64,000 bases of DNA from Chlorogloeopsis fritschii (GTDB lineage Bacteria > Cyanobacteriota > Cyanobacteriia > Cyanobacteriales > Nostocaceae), in assembly GCF_043099315.1 (NCBI RefSeq), contig NZ_CP170746.1; one strand, written 5' to 3'. The translations under genes and the position numbers were made by a program. This document shows, in pieces, positions 1 to 8,283 of this stretch. How positions within the stretch are numbered: the stretch's first letter is position 1; each line of letters begins with the position of its first letter. The notes under the pieces were generated by a model. That model was given only the letters and a program-made list of their open reading frames with translations, ran no database searches and was not told the DNA's origin.

Positions 1-1
1 C

Positions 2-2029
2 GAACCAACTTCTGAAGCTGATGATGAGCCAATTGAATTGGTGGTAACAGGTGAGCAAGACGGGTATCGCGTAGAAGAATCATCAACTGCAACAAAAATT
101 GATGCTCCACTGCGTGACATTCCTGCATCTGTGCAGGTGATCCCCAGACAAGTGATAGAAGATCGTCAAGTAGTGCGCCTGAATGAGCTAGCTGACAACG
201 TTAGTGGTGTACAACAGCAATCAGGCTATGGCGGGCTATCTTCTCAAGGTTACTTTATTCGTGGGTTTGAATCAGGTTTTCAAGCCCTCCGCAACGGATT
301 TCAAGATTTTGGTTTTACCAGTCCTCGCGATGTTGCCAATATCGAGCGGGTCGAGTTTCTTAAAGGCCCTGCATCAGTACTTTACGGAAGTGCTATTAAC
401 CCTGGTGGTGTTGTCAATACAATAACCAAGAAACCTTTGCCAGAACCTTTTTATCGGGGAAGTTTTACTGCTGGAAGTTACGACTTTTATCGTCCGACAA
501 TTGATATTACCGGGCCTCTAACTGAGGATAAATCAGTACTTTATCGGTTAAATGCTGCTTACGAAAATGCTGGTAGTTTTCGGGACTTTAATGAAAGCGA
601 AAGCTTCTTTATCTCTCCGGTAATTACCTTAAATATTGGGCCGCGAACCAGCATGACTTTTGAGTATGAATACCAAAAGTATGATTATACCTTTGATAGA
701 GGCTTACCACCAGGAGAGGTATTTTTTGACATTCCTATCAGCCGATTTTTAGGAGAACCTGATGTTAACGATGCTGAGTTCAGATCTAACGTATTAACAT
801 ACAACTTCGAGCATCAATTCAGTAATGACTGGAAAATTCGGCAGGGTTTTAACGTCACTAGTACCAACGGAAAAACTGCAATAGCACGCAACTCTAATTT
901 CTCCGAACCTTTTTTGGAAGAAGATGGCAGGACACTTCCACGGGTAGCTGCAACAACAGATGAAGAACAGGAAAACATTTCCTTGCAAACTGAAGTCAGC
1001 GGCAAATTTAATACAGGCTCCATCCGTCATAATGTTCTGTTCGGAGCAGAGCTAGCTAACTACAGATTTGCTTACGACTTTTTTGAAGCTCCTATAGCAG
1101 GAATAGATATCTTTAATCCGGTGTATGGTGCTACGCCAGGAACCTTTGAGCGGTCTTTCTTTGAGGAGTATGGCGGTAGGAACGTGGCACTATATGTACA
1201 GGATCTGATTGAACTTTTACCTAATCTAAAACTTTTAGCAGGTGGTCGCTTTGATTGGGTAGATTCTTACTACAAAGACCTAGCAGAAAATGCTTTTGAT
1301 ATAAGAACCTCAGATTCTAAATTTTCCCCACGAGTCGGTATTGTTTATCAACCCACAGATACCACCTCACTTTATGCAAGTTGGACAAATTCATTTAATC
1401 CCCAGATTTTTGGGCGCAGTCGCACAGGTGAACAATTTAAGCCTGAAACTGGGGAACAATTTGAGGTTGGTGTTAAGCAGGAATTTTTTGACAAAAGACT
1501 CTCGGCTACTTTGGCATTTTTTGACATCACTAAACAAAATGTACTAACTACAGATCCTGAAGATCCTGATTTTAGCATTCAGACAGGAGAGCAGAAAAGT
1601 CGTGGTGTAGAATTAGATATCACAGGTGAAATTCTACCGGGATGGAAAGTGATTGCTACCTATGCCTATACAGATGCCTATGTTAGTGAAGATAACGAGT
1701 TAGATCTGGTTGACAATCGCTTACAAGCTGTGCCTTATAACAGTGCTAGCCTGTGGACAACCTATGAATTTCAGCAAGGTAATTTGCAAGGTTTGGGATT
1801 TGGATTAGGACTTGTCTACGTTGGTGAACGGGAAGCTACTCTCCCGAATACCATTAAAATTCCTTCTTTTGTCAGAACTGATGCTAGTCTGTTTTATCGC
1901 CGTAATAATTGGCAGGCTGCTCTCAACTTTAAAAACCTGTTTGATACTGAGTATTATGAATCTCAAAGCTTTTACTTAGTTCCTGGTGCGCCGTTTACTG
2001 TATTAGGAACAGTTTCGGTGGAGTTTTGA
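2..2029 (+). CDS. TonB-dependent siderophore receptor, 5'-truncated by window edge
   Basis: Outer-membrane beta-barrel for energy-dependent ferric-siderophore uptake. The frame is open from the first bases, so the true start, signal peptide and any AMIN domain lie outside; 675 residues are visible. A TonB-box-like stretch (IELVVTGEQ) precedes a plug domain (roughly the first 150 visible residues, with RDIPASVQVIP and FLKGPASVLYG, both typical of the FhuA/FpvA-like class). A beta-barrel with many aromatic strands follows and ends in the C-terminal signature GTVSVEF with a terminal Phe. It is followed by a FecB-like binding protein and a FhuF-like reductase on the same strand, which supports ferric-siderophore import. 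The ligand cannot be told from sequence alone. Family certain, substrate unknown. Confidence 0.95.
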   Translation, partial: EPTSEADDEPIELVVTGEQDGYRVEESSTATKIDAPLRDIPASVQVIPRQVIEDRQVVRLNELADNVSGVQQQSGYGGLSSQGYFIRGFESGFQALRNGFQDFGFTSPRDVANIERVEFLKGPASVLYGSAINPGGVVNTITKKPLPEPFYRGSFTAGSYDFYRPTIDITGPLTEDKSVLYRLNAAYENAGSFRDFNESESFFISPVITLNIGPRTSMTFEYEYQKYDYTFDRGLPPGEVFFDIPISRFLGEPDVNDAEFRSNVLTYNFEHQFSNDWKIRQGFNVTSTNGKTAIARNSNFSEPFLEEDGRTLPRVAATTDEEQENISLQTEVSGKFNTGSIRHNVLFGAELANYRFAYDFFEAPIAGIDIFNPVYGATPGTFERSFFEEYGGRNVALYVQDLIELLPNLKLLAGGRFDWVDSYYKDLAENAFDIRTSDSKFSPRVGIVYQPTDTTSLYASWTNSFNPQIFGRSRTGEQFKPETGEQFEVGVKQEFFDKRLSATLAFFDITKQNVLTTDPEDPDFSIQTGEQKSRGVELDITGEILPGWKVIATYAYTDAYVSEDNELDLVDNRLQAVPYNSASLWTTYEFQQGNLQGLGFGLGLVYVGEREATLPNTIKIPSFVRTDASLFYRRNNWQAALNFKNLFDTEYYESQSFYLVPGAPFTVLGTVSVEF

Positions 2030-2039
2030 TAGAGGTAAT

Positions 2040-2078
2040 GAGCAATATTTTCTAAATTTTTAACTAAGAATATTGTTC
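2040..2078 (+). terminator. Possible AT-rich stem-loop after the receptor gene
   Basis: GAGCAATATT pairs with AATATTGTTC (one mismatch) across an AT-rich loop, starting 10 bases after the receptor stop codon. It lacks a clear T tract, so rho-independent termination is only plausible. Confidence 0.35.
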
Positions 2079-2142
2079 ACATTAAAAGTTCCCTTGACTT
2101 GACTGCTGAGAGCACACCTTTGTAGTAGGATATGGGTGAGTA

Positions 2143-2182
2143 TTGATGACGTGCCGGAGTAATAACCTCCGCACGTCGTCAA
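2143..2182. repeat. Strong intergenic hairpin between receptor and binding-protein genes
   Basis: GACGTGCCGGAG pairs with CTCCGCACGTC around the loop TAATAAC, and the outer TTGA/TCAA bases extend the stem. It could attenuate or terminate transcription, or be a dispersed hairpin element. No T tract follows it, and it lies about 60 bases upstream of the next start codon. Confidence 0.6.
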
Positions 2183-2245
2183 CTATTTCATAGATTTTTA
2201 GTAAGCTTGATTTTCGCCGCTTCATTCCTACACTGATTGCGAAAA

Positions 2246-3262
2246 ATGATAAGGAAATATTGGTATAAAAACATAGCATTATTCTTAATAATGGCCCTGA
2301 CTGTAATATTGATTAAGGGTTGTCATAGCTTTTTACCTCAGCAAATACACTCCTCAAATGTAAAGTCAATAGCATCAAAATGTCGAATTATCAACCATGA
2401 ATTAGGAGAAAGCTGTATTCCTCTTCATCCTCAACGAATTATTGTTACCGATCAAGAAAGTTTAGAAGTACTAGTGGCGTTGGGTTTAAAACCAATAGCA
2501 ACAACAAAAGCAGATCGGTTAGGTAGCAAAGCGCGTATATTGGAGGGAAAAATTGATGGTATTATTAATTTAGGGCGCGAAAGCCAGCCTAACATAGAAA
2601 AAATTGTCAAATTAAATCCTGATTTAATTTTAGGTTTTTTAATTAGTCCTCAAAATTATAAGTTATTTTCTCAAATAGCTCCAACAGTTTCAATAAATTA
2701 TACAGAAACTGGTTGGAAGAAAATTTTACAAGAGATAGGTGAAATAGTAGACAAAAGTCAAGAAGTAGAAAAAATATTGGGTCAATATCAACAAAGAATT
2801 GAAAAATTGAGATTGGCTTTTGCTCAAAAGCTTGGAAAACCAGAAATTTCTGTAATGCGATTTCCTTCTGAAATTAAAAATACACAGTTTCTTAATCAAC
2901 TATCATTTCCTGTTAGTATTTTGGAGGAATTGAATCTATCTATACCCTTCGCACAACGTCAAGTTAGCAATTCAAAGGTAAGTTATGACAATGTGAGTTT
3001 AGAACGTGTAGACTTGCTAGATGCAGACGCAATGTTTATAGTTATAGACCCAGGTTCAGAAGGCAATTTTCAAAAATACAAGAATAACCCTTTATGGCAA
3101 ACGCTAGATGTAGTAAGAAAAGATAGGGTATATACTGTTGATTCTGGTTACTGGATCTCTGGTAGTATCCTGTCAGCCAATGCCATTTTAGATGACCTTG
3201 TTAGATACTTATTAGAAGCACCAGCAAAATTGTCAACTTCGAGTCAGAGAGCAACTTTATAG
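2246..3262 (+). CDS. Iron-siderophore ABC transporter substrate-binding lipoprotein (FecB/FhuD-like)
   Basis: Periplasmic binding protein that would hand a ferric siderophore to an ABC importer; no permease or ATPase gene is present here. The ATG at 2246 is preferred to an upstream in-frame TTG. It gives a short basic N-terminus, a hydrophobic core and a lipobox-like ILIKGC with Cys26 (Lys at -2 is unusual). The rest fits the helical-backbone class III fold: an N-lobe with PQRIIVTDQESLEVLVALGL, then a long connecting helix, then a C-lobe with SILEELNL. The next gene begins directly after its stop codon, so the two are co-translated. Bases around the start (ATGATAAGGAAATATT) are AT-rich but not a convincing Fur box. 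Confidence 0.9.
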   Translation: MIRKYWYKNIALFLIMALTVILIKGCHSFLPQQIHSSNVKSIASKCRIINHELGESCIPLHPQRIIVTDQESLEVLVALGLKPIATTKADRLGSKARILEGKIDGIINLGRESQPNIEKIVKLNPDLILGFLISPQNYKLFSQIAPTVSINYTETGWKKILQEIGEIVDKSQEVEKILGQYQQRIEKLRLAFAQKLGKPEISVMRFPSEIKNTQFLNQLSFPVSILEELNLSIPFAQRQVSNSKVSYDNVSLERVDLLDADAMFIVIDPGSEGNFQKYKNNPLWQTLDVVRKDRVYTVDSGYWISGSILSANAILDDLVRYLLEAPAKLSTSSQRATL

Positions 3263-4141
3263 ATGGCACAAAAACTAATTTATACCAAAGCGTGTAATTT
3301 TATAGAAGAAATATTTACTCTTGCTCAAAGCACTTTAGATAGTTTATATACTGACTGCATTGTTTTGACTCAGCCTCCTGATGATGCTGAGGTAATTTCA
3401 CTAAATGATTATTTACAACCAGATAGACTTTTATCTGCTTGGAAAGCAAGCGAGATATACCAAAAAAGTCAAGATATTCGCGTTGCTGCTTCTATCTGGA
3501 ACAAAGTATATAGCTGGACAACATTACCCGGTGTTTTAGCCTTGATGACTTGGGCTGGAGTCGGGCTGGATGCTGGGCTTGACAATGTAAGTTTTGTTTT
3601 GGAAGACGGCGAACCCAAAGCACTATGGTTTCATGACCTTAGTCAGACTGTAATTTATCCTAAGCGATCGCCTCTTCCAATTCCCGAAGACTACCCAGGA
3701 ATAATAGTAGACAGCGTTGAAGCCTTACACCAAGCTGTCTTCACTGGCTTATTTCAACATAATCTAGCACCAATGATAGACCGAGTTCATAGCTTAACCA
3801 AACTCTCCAAAAAAATTATGTGGGGCAATGCGGTTAATGCTTCCGAAGGACAGTTTGCCGAACTTAGCCAATGCACTAGCCCAGAAGCAATACAAACAGA
3901 TTATTCAGCCTTGTATGAAAAAGCATACAGTTCAGTCATGCTGGGACGCAATCCCCTCTACAACTTGGTACGCACTGAACAAATTAACGAACCCGGTTTA
4001 CCTGCCACAACCACAGTTAGACTCACCTGTTGCTTGTATGCTTTCATTCCCCCATACGACGAAAAGTGTACAAACTGTCCTCTACTTAAACCACAAGAAC
4101 GAATTGCACTCATGAAGGAAGAGATGACAGAAGCTGAATGA
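3263..4141 (+). CDS. FhuF-like siderophore ferric-iron reductase, [2Fe-2S]
   Basis: Cytoplasmic protein expected to reduce ferric iron on an imported siderophore so that iron is released. Its 292 residues end in the diagnostic FhuF C-terminal cluster: adjacent Cys256-Cys257, then Cys269 and Cys272 (CC-x11-C-x2-C), which ligates an atypical [2Fe-2S] centre. The N-terminal region is poorly conserved in the family, as here. The start codon abuts the stop of the FecB-like gene (TAGATG), a strong sign of translational coupling. With the receptor and binding protein it completes an import-and-release pathway. Confidence 0.88.
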   Translation: MAQKLIYTKACNFIEEIFTLAQSTLDSLYTDCIVLTQPPDDAEVISLNDYLQPDRLLSAWKASEIYQKSQDIRVAASIWNKVYSWTTLPGVLALMTWAGVGLDAGLDNVSFVLEDGEPKALWFHDLSQTVIYPKRSPLPIPEDYPGIIVDSVEALHQAVFTGLFQHNLAPMIDRVHSLTKLSKKIMWGNAVNASEGQFAELSQCTSPEAIQTDYSALYEKAYSSVMLGRNPLYNLVRTEQINEPGLPATTTVRLTCCLYAFIPPYDEKCTNCPLLKPQERIALMKEEMTEAE

Positions 4142-4145
4142 AATA

Positions 4146-4414
4146 CAGTTAATAGTTAGTAGTTAGTAGTTAGTAGCTGGTTGTTCTCCTCTGCTCCTGG
4201 TGCTCTCCATCTCCTCTACTCCCCTGGTTCTTGTCTCCTGTGGTTCCCCCTCACGCCAGTCGCCACCCTCCGGGAAGCCGCTCTCCGAGCGTCTACAAGT
4301 CGGGGAACCCTTACTTACAGAAGCCGCCTTCGGCGTCTACAAGGAGGGCAAAGCGCAAGGGCGCGCTGCCTCACCACGGCGCTGGCTCCTCTTCTTAGCC
4401 CCTAGCCCTTATTT
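4146..4414. repeat. Intergenic repeat mosaic (GTTAGTA run plus GC-rich modules)
   Basis: The gap before the MFS gene opens with GTTAGTA-type direct repeats, then CTCCTCTGCTCC-type pyrimidine-rich tracts. These are followed by GC-rich modules (GCCGCCTTCGGCGTC, CCTCCGGGAAGCCGC, GGGGAACCC, GCGCTGGCTCC) that recur at 40735-41156, 41890-42069 and 43158-43305. Overlapping open frames here have low-complexity translations and are not considered genes. Confidence 0.75.
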
Positions 4415-4424
4415 TTAAATCAAA

Positions 4425-5747
4425 ATGCCACAGCAACCAAGACCCACCAGTATGCGTAATTTTATCATCGTCTGGCTTGGTCAGCTAGTTTCTACCGTTG
4501 GTAGCAGCATGACTAACTTTGCGATTGAAATTTGGGCATGGGAAATTACAGGTAAAGCAACTACCCTCACTCTGGTAGGTTTTTTTAGTTTGCTACCAAG
4601 TATTATCATTACCCCTATCAGTGGTGTAATTGTAGACAGATTTAACCGGAAATTACTGATGATGGTGGGTGATACAGTTGCCGTACTTACCACAATTATG
4701 ATTTTGTTGCTGTATCTCACCAATAATTTACAAATTTGGCACTTTTACCTTACAGGTGCGATTGTCGGGACTTTCAATCAATTTCAATCTTTGGCGTACT
4801 CGTCATCAGTATCGCTGATGATTCCTAAACAACACTATACCCGTGCTAGTAGTCTAGAATTTATGTCTGGTTACGGCAGCAGTATTATCGCACCTGCTTT
4901 GGCTGGATATCTTTACACAGTTATTGGTTTTCTGGGAATTTGGCTGATTGATATCTTTACTTTTGCGATCGCTATTGGCAGTTTATGGTTAGTCAGTATT
5001 CCTCAACCACCACCAACTACAGAAAATGAAACAATAGTTGATATTTGGCAAGATTTGGGAGTTGGTTGGCGCTACATTAACACCCACAAAAGTTTACTGG
5101 CGCTGTTAGTAGTTAACTTGTTATTTTGGCTACCCCATGATATTGGAGATTCCCTATACGCACCGATGATTCTCTCACGTACTGATAATAATACTTTAGT
5201 GCTGGGTAGCTTGGCTTCTGCTGCTGGTTTTGGTGGTGTGACGGGAGCCATAATTGTAAGCACTTGGGGTGGTTTCAGACGGAAAATCAAAGGTGTTTTA
5301 TTGGGAATGATCGGTGCAGGTTTAAGCAAAATTGTTTTTGGTTTGGGTAGAACACCTTGGGTTTGGATTCCGGCTCAATTTTGCTCGTCTTTCACTTTCC
5401 CTTTAAATGGGAGTTCGGATAGTGCTATTTGGCTAGCAAAAATACCACCAAATATGCAAGGAAGAGTTTTTGCTGCGCGATCGCTAATTTTGCAGTTAGC
5501 TTCTGCGGTAGGCTATTTGATAGCAGGGCCTTTAGCAGATCGTGTTTTTACACCTGCGTTGCAATCTGGGGGTGTTCTTGTCGGTATTTTTGGAGGATTA
5601 TTTGGTACTGGTACTGGTGCGGGGATAGCTTTGCTATATGTGATCTGTGCAGTGTGTATGTTGCTGGTTGGTTTGGTTGGGTTTTCTGTGCGCGTACTAC
5701 GCGATGTGGAAAAGATTGTACCGGATCACGATCGGGTTGCTTTGTAG
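4425..5747 (+). CDS. MFS transporter, EntS-like (possible siderophore exporter)
   Basis: A 440-residue inner-membrane protein with about a dozen hydrophobic segments. The motif-A-type loop GVIVDRFNRK (around residues 67-76, Asp71-Arg72) links early helices. The layout resembles the MFS_3 group that includes the enterobactin exporter EntS. Its place downstream of the uptake genes suggests export or recycling of a siderophore, but no siderophore biosynthesis genes are visible, so the substrate is inferred. A later start at codon 10 (MRNFIIVW) is possible, because neither start has a clear ribosome-binding site. A repeat mosaic separates it from the FhuF gene, so it may have its own promoter. 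Confidence 0.85.
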   Translation: MPQQPRPTSMRNFIIVWLGQLVSTVGSSMTNFAIEIWAWEITGKATTLTLVGFFSLLPSIIITPISGVIVDRFNRKLLMMVGDTVAVLTTIMILLLYLTNNLQIWHFYLTGAIVGTFNQFQSLAYSSSVSLMIPKQHYTRASSLEFMSGYGSSIIAPALAGYLYTVIGFLGIWLIDIFTFAIAIGSLWLVSIPQPPPTTENETIVDIWQDLGVGWRYINTHKSLLALLVVNLLFWLPHDIGDSLYAPMILSRTDNNTLVLGSLASAAGFGGVTGAIIVSTWGGFRRKIKGVLLGMIGAGLSKIVFGLGRTPWVWIPAQFCSSFTFPLNGSSDSAIWLAKIPPNMQGRVFAARSLILQLASAVGYLIAGPLADRVFTPALQSGGVLVGIFGGLFGTGTGAGIALLYVICAVCMLLVGLVGFSVRVLRDVEKIVPDHDRVAL

Positions 5748-5834
5748 CACAGTGCAAATAAGTTTCGACCAAAACAGGTACACAACTGGCGTAAAATTGT
5801 ACTTTATCCGGCATCTGCTATCCCTTTTACACCC

Positions 5835-7346
5835 ATGCTCTGCGATTATTTGGTACAAATTCTGACTGCCCGCGTGTACGATGTTGCCCAGGAAACACCA
5901 CTAGAAGTTGCTCCAAACCTCTCGGCGCGACTGAATAATAAGCTCCTGCTCAAGCGTGAGGATATGCAGTCAGTATTTTCCTTTAAGCTGCGGGGTGCCT
6001 ATAACAAAATGGTGAACCTGCCACCAGACTTGCTAGCGCAAGGTGTAATTGCTGCCTCTGCTGGCAACCATGCTCAAGGAGTGGCTCTTGGTGCCCGTCG
6101 CCTGGGAACGCGGGCAATTATTGTTATGCCAGTAACTACGCCCCAAGTAAAGATAGATGCAGTCAAAGCACGTGGAGGCGAGGTGGTGTTGCATGGGGAT
6201 ACTTACGACGATGCCTATGCCTACGCTCGGAAATTGGAAGCGGAAAAGGGCTTGACGTTTATTCACCCCTTTGACGATCCGTATGTGATTGCCGGGCAGG
6301 GAACAATTGGAATGGAAATTCTGAGGCAATACCAAAAACCCATCCATGCAATTTTTGTAGCGATTGGGGGTGGCGGATTAATTTCTGGAATTGCGGCATA
6401 TGTGAAGCGATTGCGCCCGGAAATTAAGATTATTGGGGTTGAGCCGGTGGATGCCGATGCCATGCATCAATCCCTCAAAGCCGGAAAACGGGTGCGCTTG
6501 TCTCAGGTGGGTTTATTTGCCGATGGTGTGGCAGTGCGAGAGGTGGGTGAAGAAACCTTTCATCTGTGTCAGCAATACGTGGATGACATTATTCTCGTTG
6601 ATACGGATGACACTTGTGCGGCAATTAAAGATGTTTTTGAGGATACGCGATCGATTGTAGAGCCGGCGGGGGCATTGGCGATCGCTGGTGCAAAAGCCTA
6701 TGTAGAACGGGAACAAATCGAGGGACAAACTTTAGTTGCAATTGCTTGTGGTGCGAATATGAACTTCGATCGCCTGCGTTTTGTCGCAGAACGAGCAGAG
6801 TTGGGCGAACGCCGCGAAGCCATCTTTGCAGTCACGATTCCGGAAGAGGCGGGTAGTCTGCGTAAGTTTTGCCAATGTATGGGCAGGCGTAATCTGACTG
6901 AGTTTAACTACCGCATTGCTGATGAGAAAGAGGCACATATTTTTGTAGGCGTGCAAATTGAAAAGCGTGCCGACAGGGCAAAGATGGTTGCAACTTTTGA
7001 AGAGTGTGGTTTCAAAACCATAGATTTAACCGATGACGAACTCACAAAACTGCACCTGCGGCATATGGTAGGTGGGCGTTCTTCCCTTGCTCACAATGAA
7101 TTACTTTATCGTTTTGAGTTTCCCGAACGCCCTGGTGCATTAATGAAGTTTGTGGATTCTATGAGTCCTAACTGGAATATTAGTATGTTCCACTACCGCA
7201 ACAATGGCGCAGATTACGGGCGAATTGTTGTCGGCATCCAAGTTCCTCCCCATGAGATGGAAGAGTGGCAAGCATTTCTCGATACCCTGGGCTATCGCTA
7301 TTGGGATGAGAATAAGAATCCAGCATATAAGCTGTTTTTGGGATAG
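5835..7346 (+). CDS. ilvA: Threonine ammonia-lyase, biosynthetic
   Basis: PLP enzyme that deaminates threonine to 2-oxobutanoate, the first committed step of isoleucine synthesis. The catalytic domain (about residues 1-320) has the PLP lysine in SVFSFKLRGAYNKM (Lys51), the SAGNHAQGVA loop and the glycine-rich AIGGGGLISG phosphate-binding loop. Two ACT-like regulatory domains follow (FAVTIPEEAGSLRKF and FEFPERPGALMKF), as expected for the isoleucine-inhibited long form. The length of 503 residues matches the family. It stands alone, converging on the copper operon. Confidence 0.96.
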   Translation: MLCDYLVQILTARVYDVAQETPLEVAPNLSARLNNKLLLKREDMQSVFSFKLRGAYNKMVNLPPDLLAQGVIAASAGNHAQGVALGARRLGTRAIIVMPVTTPQVKIDAVKARGGEVVLHGDTYDDAYAYARKLEAEKGLTFIHPFDDPYVIAGQGTIGMEILRQYQKPIHAIFVAIGGGGLISGIAAYVKRLRPEIKIIGVEPVDADAMHQSLKAGKRVRLSQVGLFADGVAVREVGEETFHLCQQYVDDIILVDTDDTCAAIKDVFEDTRSIVEPAGALAIAGAKAYVEREQIEGQTLVAIACGANMNFDRLRFVAERAELGERREAIFAVTIPEEAGSLRKFCQCMGRRNLTEFNYRIADEKEAHIFVGVQIEKRADRAKMVATFEECGFKTIDLTDDELTKLHLRHMVGGRSSLAHNELLYRFEFPERPGALMKFVDSMSPNWNISMFHYRNNGADYGRIVVGIQVPPHEMEEWQAFLDTLGYRYWDENKNPAYKLFLG

Positions 7347-7424
7347 GGCAAGTAGTAATTAAGACGTTGTTTTTCTTTGTTAACCCAGCCTATTCAAATT
7401 AGTATAGCTTTGGGTAAAATAGTA

Positions 7425-7476
7425 GCGACCTTAAACGCAAAGGTACGCAGAGTAAGCGCAAAGGGACGCAAAGCCT
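7425..7476. repeat. ACGCAAAGG-type short tandem repeats
   Basis: Degenerate copies of ACGCAAAGG / ACGCAGAG sit between the convergent ilvA and cupredoxin genes. The same type recurs at 15605-15645, and as AACACAAAGA at 17120-17160 and 17258-17295. They are typical cyanobacterial intergenic repeats. Nothing else is seen in the gap 7347-7568. Confidence 0.65.
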
Positions 7477-7568
7477 TTCCTCAAATTCCTGTTTCAACTG
7501 AGCAACCTAAGATTTAATGTGCTGTTGTGTTACTCAGATGAGTTATCTTCATCTAGCGCTAACCGTTT

Positions 7569-8138
7569 TCATGCTGAAATCTGCGTAGAAAACTGCTGTG
7601 TGCGAAGAGCATTGGATGGCTCCACTTTGATCGCACCGCGAAACATATTCATGCCGCAGGTAAAGGTGTAAGTTCCTGGCTGGTTGGGAGTGAACTCAAT
7701 TGGAGTAACTTGGTTTAGGGGTAGCTGTTGGGCAATATGGAAGTCAGGCAATCGGATTTCTTCAAGGCAACTGCTAGAATCTTTGCGGTAGAAGTTGAGC
7801 CGGACTTTTTGGCCTGCATTAACTACAACTTGGCTTGGTTCATACCCACCATCAACGGTAATTGTTACCTCCTGAATGCCCTGCTTTGATTGTGCTTTTT
7901 GCGATTTTGGCTTACTCAGCAAAAACCACCATAACTCCAGTCCTATCAATCCCAATCCGCCAGCAGTAACGGCTCCTTTTACCCACAAGGGTTGTTGTAT
8001 ACGGCGGAATTGACTTGTTTGCTTGGTTTGAGATGGTTGCATATGTTCGTGGGACATTTGTGCAACTGCTTTGTTAGAAGCAATTCCAAACACCAATCCC
8101 AAACTTGCAACACTGCCAATGATTGCTATTTTGTTCAT
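7569..8138 (-). CDS. Membrane-anchored cupredoxin-domain protein
   Basis: A 189-residue protein with a signal-like N-terminus (to about residue 26), a His/Met stretch (MSHEHMQ, 28-34), a second hydrophobic segment (about 52-74), then a cupredoxin fold (about 88-175). Candidate copper ligands are His134, Cys161 and Met163/Met165 in FTCGMNMFRG; Cys124 is an extra cysteine. It is the last gene of the copper operon, so binding copper at the membrane surface, as chaperone or sensor, is likely. It lacks the spacing of true plastocyanin and is not an electron-transfer candidate with any confidence. Confidence 0.82.
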   Translation of the reverse strand: MNKIAIIGSVASLGLVFGIASNKAVAQMSHEHMQPSQTKQTSQFRRIQQPLWVKGAVTAGGLGLIGLELWWFLLSKPKSQKAQSKQGIQEVTITVDGGYEPSQVVVNAGQKVRLNFYRKDSSSCLEEIRLPDFHIAQQLPLNQVTPIEFTPNQPGTYTFTCGMNMFRGAIKVEPSNALRTQQFSTQISA

Positions 8139-8179
8139 GATTTCAACGTCTTTGTTGGTGAATTTAACTACATTGCAAG

Positions 8180-8260
8180 CTATGCTAGTGCGCCGGAAAT
8201 AGCTCCAAGTAAAAATCCAAATCCTGCCAAGGTTCCAAAAAATATGACTGTCTTAAGCAT
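8180..8260 (-). CDS. 26-residue hydrophobic membrane micro-peptide in the copper operon
   Basis: A tiny reading frame in the gap between the cupredoxin and copper-ATPase genes. It starts at an ATG preceded by AAGGA about 9 bases upstream and encodes 26 residues: MLK, then an almost unbroken hydrophobic, glycine-rich run to the C-terminus (…GAISGALA). This is one transmembrane span with a single positive charge on the N-terminal side. Its position, same strand as copA and the cupredoxin gene, and its ribosome-binding site argue that it is translated. By analogy with other micro-peptides in cation-ATPase operons it may modulate the pump, but that is inference. No homologue is recognised. Confidence 0.55.
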   Translation of the reverse strand: MLKTVIFFGTLAGFGFLLGAISGALA

Positions 8261-8283
8261 CGTTATTAATCCTTATCATATAT

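Noticed and set aside
2236..2262. Fur box at the start of the FecB-like gene
   Set aside because: ATGATAAGGAAATATT matches the 19-bp consensus only weakly and overlaps the start codon; too weak to claim.
4181..4418. Open frames of 72-74 codons after the FhuF-like gene
   Set aside because: They lie entirely in repeat mosaic, overlap each other in different frames and have low-complexity translations.
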